Below the pieces are notes generated by a model. The model saw only the letters and a program-made list of their open reading frames with translations, did not search any database and was not told the origin of the DNA. From Planotetraspora kaengkrachanensis (GTDB lineage Bacteria > Actinomycetota > Actinomycetes > Streptosporangiales > Streptosporangiaceae), in NCBI RefSeq assembly GCF_016862895.1, contig NZ_BONV01000009.1, positions 1-64,000 on the forward strand: a stretch of DNA of 64,000 nucleotides, in the 5' to 3' direction. This document shows positions 61,346-64,000 of the stretch, piece after piece. The stretch's first letter is position 1, and each line of letters begins with the position of its first letter. A program made the translations under genes and the position numbers.

Positions 61346-62317
61346 ATGGCCGATGTCGTTGCCCAGCCCATGTCAGCAGAGGGGACCGTGCCCGGCCCGA
61401 AACCGCTCCTCGACGGCAGGCGTCCGCTCCCGGCACATGTGGCGGTCTACGCTTTCGTCGCGGTGCCGCTGCTGGCGGTCGTGGTGGCCGTGCCGGTCGC
61501 CTGGGGATGGGGACTCGGCTGGGTCGACGTCATCCTCGCCGCGTTCTTCTACACGGTGACGTGCCTCGGCGTGACGGTCGGCTTCCACCGCTACTTCACC
61601 CATGGCGCCTTCAAGGCCCCCCGCGGCGTCCGGGTCGCGCTGGCAGTGGTCGGCAGCATGGCGGTGCAGGGCCCGATCCTGCACTGGGTCGCCGACCACC
61701 GCCGCCACCACGCCTTCTCCGACAAGGAGGGCGACCCGCACTCACCATGGCTGTTCGGCACCTCCCCGGCAGCGTTGGCGCGCGGCTTCTGGCACGCCCA
61801 CCTGGGCTGGGTGCTCGACCGTGACCTGACCAACCAGCGGCGGTTCATCCCCGACCTGCTGGACGACCGGGACATCCGCCTGGTCCACCGGCTGTTCGGC
61901 CCGTTGACCGCCGCCACGATGATCCTTCCGGCCGTCCTCGGCGGCCTGCTCACCTGGACGTGGTGGGGGGCGGTGACCGCCTTCTTCTGGGCCGGTCTGG
62001 TCAGAATCGCCTTGCTCCACCACGTCACCTGGTCGGTCAACTCGATCTGCCACATGATCGGCGACCGGCCGTTCACGACGCGGGACAAGTCGGCGAACTT
62101 CTGGCCGCTGGCGATCCTGAGCATGGGCGAGTCGTGGCACAACCTGCACCACGCCGACCCGACGTGTGCCCGGCACGGTGTGCGGCCCGGCCAGATCGAC
62201 GTTTCGGCCCGGCTCATCTGGGTCCTGGAGAAGCTCGGCCTCGTCCACGACGTGCGGTGGCCGACGCCGGCTCGGCTGGCCCGCCTCTCACGCGTGGAGC
62301 ACGCGCGAGACGCATGA
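61346..62317 (+). CDS. acyl-CoA (delta-9) fatty acid desaturase
   Basis: A 323-residue membrane di-iron desaturase. The three histidine boxes are HRYFTH, HRRHH and HNLHH, with four membrane spans around them, matching acyl-CoA/acyl-lipid delta-9 desaturases, which place a cis double bond in saturated chains and adjust membrane fluidity. AAAGGTGA lies before ATG 61346. It is monocistronic by context. Confidence 0.95.
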   Translation: MADVVAQPMSAEGTVPGPKPLLDGRRPLPAHVAVYAFVAVPLLAVVVAVPVAWGWGLGWVDVILAAFFYTVTCLGVTVGFHRYFTHGAFKAPRGVRVALAVVGSMAVQGPILHWVADHRRHHAFSDKEGDPHSPWLFGTSPAALARGFWHAHLGWVLDRDLTNQRRFIPDLLDDRDIRLVHRLFGPLTAATMILPAVLGGLLTWTWWGAVTAFFWAGLVRIALLHHVTWSVNSICHMIGDRPFTTRDKSANFWPLAILSMGESWHNLHHADPTCARHGVRPGQIDVSARLIWVLEKLGLVHDVRWPTPARLARLSRVEHARDA

Positions 62318-62337
62318 TTTCGGAGCGGCTTCGCTCC

Positions 62338-62463
62338 TCAGTCGTCGTAGTCGGCGCGCGGCTGAACGATCCCGGGGCCGCCGGCGTGCGGTGTGGGCAC
62401 GTGGTCCTCCGGAGGAGTAGGCAGGGCTGCGACGCAGGCCGGTGAGGCGGCCTCGTCCTCCAT
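62338..62463 (-). CDS. possible 41-residue acidic small protein
   Basis: A short frame (MEDEAASPACVAALPTPPEDH and on to a QPRADYDD end) lies opposite the desaturase/aldo-keto reductase gap. It is Pro- and Asp-rich, starts ATG, and its stop is directly followed by a 6-bp hairpin (62322-62337). No ribosome binding site is visible and a stop lies in-frame upstream, so only ATG can start it. Could be a real small gene or chance. Confidence 0.25.
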   Translation of the reverse strand: MEDEAASPACVAALPTPPEDHVPTPHAGGPGIVQPRADYDD

Positions 62464-62563
62464 GGACGCACGGTAGCGCGATCATCCGCTTCCCGATCAA
62501 GGTATGGCCTCGCGGAGGGACGGGACCCGGTGCCCTCGATCTCCATGAGCCGCTCCTATCCTG

Positions 62564-62600
62564 CTCGGGCAGATCTACTCGGGCAGGTGTGCTCGGGCAG
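62564..62600 (+). repeat. three CTCGGGCAG direct repeats, 14-bp period
   Basis: Identical CTCGGGCAG copies at 62564-62572, 62578-62586 and 62592-62600 lie just before the aldo/keto reductase gene, ending 24 bases before its ATG. Exact 14-base spacing looks like binding sites for an oligomeric regulator or a leader repeat. Confidence 0.75.
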
Positions 62601-62624
62601 GCCGTCGAAAGGGGAGCCGCACTC

Positions 62625-63602
62625 ATGGAACACACGCGTCTGGGAACCTCCGGTCTCGAGGTCTCGAAGGTGGTGCTGGGGTGCATGAGCTTCGGCGATC
62701 CGAATCGCGGCACCCATGCCTGGTCGCTCGACCTCGATCAGGCCAGGCCGTTCATCCGCCAGGCGATCGAGGCGGGAATCACCACCTTCGACACCGCCAA
62801 CGTCTATTCGGCCGGGACCAGCGAGGAGATCACCGGGAGGCTCCTCGGCGAGTTCGCCAGGCGTGACGAGGTGGTCATCGCCACGAAGGTCCACGGCCGG
62901 ATGGGTCCCGGGCCGAAGGGCGGCGGCCTGTCCCGGGCCGCGATCCTCACCCAGGTCGACGAGAGCCTGCGGCGGCTGAACACGGACTACATCGACCTCT
63001 ACCAGATCCACCGCCGCGACCCGGCCGTGCCGATCGAGGAGACGATGGAGGCGCTCCACGATCTCGTCCGGGCGGGAAAGGTCCGCTACATCGGCGCCTC
63101 GTCCATGTGGGCCTGGCAGTTCGCCCAGGCGCAGTACACCGCCGACCTCAACGGCTGGACCCGCTTCGTGTCGATGCAGGACCAGTACAACCTGATCATG
63201 CGGGAGGAGGAGCGGGAGATGCTTCCGTTCTGCCTCGACCAGGGCGTCGGGGTGCTGCCGTGGAGCCCGCTGGCGCGCGGGCGCCTCACCCGCGACTGGG
63301 ACGCCACGACCCGGCGGAGCGAGAACGACGCGTTCGGCGGCAGGCTCTACCGTCAGGCGGAGGAGTCCGACCGGAGGATCGCCGAGACGGTCGGCGCCAT
63401 CGCCGGGGAGCGGGGGGTTCCCCGCGCCCAGGTCGCCCTCGCCTGGCTGCACCACCAGCCGGCGGTCACCGCGCCGATCGTCGGCGTGACGAAGATCGAG
63501 CACCTGACCGACGCGATCGCCTCGGTCGACCTTCGGCTCGACGCCGGCGAACTCGAGCGGCTCGAGGAGCACTACGTCCCCCACGCGCCCGAGGGCTTCT
63601 GA
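62625..63602 (+). CDS. aldo/keto reductase
   Basis: A 325-residue NADPH-dependent TIM-barrel oxidoreductase with the AKR signatures TTFDTANVYSAGTSEE (catalytic Asp/Tyr), VVIATKVHG (catalytic Lys), YIDLYQIHRRD (catalytic His) and VAPWSPLARGRLT-like region (LPWSPLARG). Reduces aldehydes or ketones; the substrate is unknown. GGGGAG precedes ATG 62625 although the frame extends upstream. Three direct repeats lie in its leader. Confidence 0.94.
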   Translation: MEHTRLGTSGLEVSKVVLGCMSFGDPNRGTHAWSLDLDQARPFIRQAIEAGITTFDTANVYSAGTSEEITGRLLGEFARRDEVVIATKVHGRMGPGPKGGGLSRAAILTQVDESLRRLNTDYIDLYQIHRRDPAVPIEETMEALHDLVRAGKVRYIGASSMWAWQFAQAQYTADLNGWTRFVSMQDQYNLIMREEEREMLPFCLDQGVGVLPWSPLARGRLTRDWDATTRRSENDAFGGRLYRQAEESDRRIAETVGAIAGERGVPRAQVALAWLHHQPAVTAPIVGVTKIEHLTDAIASVDLRLDAGELERLEEHYVPHAPEGF

Positions 63603-63632
63603 CAGTCCGGGACGACGGGTGCGGGCCCGACC

Positions 63633-64000
63633 TCACCCGAGCCTGCGCACTGCCGGTACGACGAGCACGGCCAGGCCGGTGGTGATCTGCCAGATCGCCC
63701 CGAATCCCAGCACGGCCGTGGTCCCGGCCAGGGCGGCCACCGGTCCGGCCAGGGCCAGGCCGAGCGGCCCGAGGGCGAACGCCCCCACGGTGGTGAGGGA
63801 GGTGATCCGGGCCATGACCTCGGCCGGCAGGTGCCGCTGGTTGGTGGTCGCGTAGAGCATCCCGCAGACCGCCGAGCCGATCCCGGCCACGAACGCGGCC
63901 CCGGACACCGGCAGCACCGGGAGGCCCGCGGCGATGGCGCCCGAGGGCAGGGCCCAGCCCGCCGTGGCGACCGTCGCGACGACGAGGGGCCGGCGCGGGG
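63633..64000 (-). CDS. MFS transporter, C-terminal fragment
   Basis: A major facilitator protein that runs off the right edge; the reading frame stays open to the last base. Visible are about four membrane spans: AAFVAGIGSAVCGMLYATT, the cytoplasmic loop QRHLPAEVMARITSL typical of macrolide/MFS drug exporters, then FALGPLGLALAGPVAAL and GFGAIWQITTGLAVLVVPAV. The N-terminal two thirds are missing, so substrate cannot be told. Confidence 0.85.
   Translation of the reverse strand, partial: PRRPLVVATVATAGWALPSGAIAAGLPVLPVSGAAFVAGIGSAVCGMLYATTNQRHLPAEVMARITSLTTVGAFALGPLGLALAGPVAALAGTTAVLGFGAIWQITTGLAVLVVPAVRRLG

Noticed and set aside
1-64000. CRISPR arrays, tRNA or rRNA genes, insertion sequences, prophage or attachment sites
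   Set aside because: No spaced direct repeats of CRISPR type, no tRNA-like cloverleaf noticed by eye, no transposase or integrase motifs in any frame. A covariance search could still find a small RNA.

Overview
The window is high-G+C DNA with dense coding on both strands, GTG starts, GGAGG-type ribosome binding sites and very GC-rich stem-loop terminators. Together with a HelR-type RNA polymerase helicase, SigJ-like sigma factor, DasR-like operators, an actinobacterial ydaO riboswitch, PASTA-less membrane Ser/Thr kinase and LAL regulator, this points to a filamentous actinomycete (Streptomycetales or Streptosporangiales; the order is inference). It reads as a chromosomal arm rich in secreted hydrolases and regulators. 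I see no rRNA, tRNA, transposase, integrase or CRISPR array.

Layout. 1-8.3 kb: end of a kdp operon (kdpC), cold-shock protein, DUF899 protein, serine hydrolase, two small membrane proteins, an EF-G paralogue and a GNAT. 8.4-13.1 kb: secreted phospholipase C, EF-hand protein, APC permease, PNPOx-like oxidase. 13.2-22.3 kb: helR behind a rifamycin-associated element, an MBL hydrolase, YchJ protein, Na+/H+ antiporter, MmyB-type regulator, a kinase/WD40 receptor and a tandem GNAT. 22.6-28.7 kb: a tightly overlapping malonate decarboxylase operon mdcABCDEGH. 28.8-30.2 kb: divergent carboxymuconolactone decarboxylase-like protein and SigJ/ECF41-like sigma factor. 30.2-33.2 kb: secreted GH20 hexosaminidase behind three DasR-type operators. 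33.4-37.5 kb: Baeyer-Villiger monooxygenase, esterase and GntR regulator. 37.5-38.5 kb: GH25 lysozyme under a c-di-AMP riboswitch. 38.6-47.3 kb: secreted hydrolase, orphan hemC, AI-2E exporter, PhoD phosphatase, PP2C phosphatase, APH-like kinase. 47.4-64 kb: LAL regulator, a 1330-residue glycoside hydrolase, threonine synthase, subtilase, an N-terminal crystallin J1-type/HEAT fusion, acyl-CoA desaturase, aldo/keto reductase and the end of an MFS transporter.

How they fit together. The mdc genes form one unit that makes, charges and uses the malonate decarboxylase acyl carrier protein. The ketone monooxygenase, esterase and GntR regulator look like one ketone-to-ester-to-acid pathway. GH20 and GH25 are both wall or aminosugar hydrolases, but the first appears tied to GlcNAc sensing (dre sites) and the second to c-di-AMP. 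helR and possibly the EF-G paralogue are targets-of-antibiotic protection candidates. The most informative non-coding signals are the RAE at 13200, the dre array at 30239-30396, the ydaO riboswitch at about 38222-38360 and a putative ECF41 promoter at 29272-29298.
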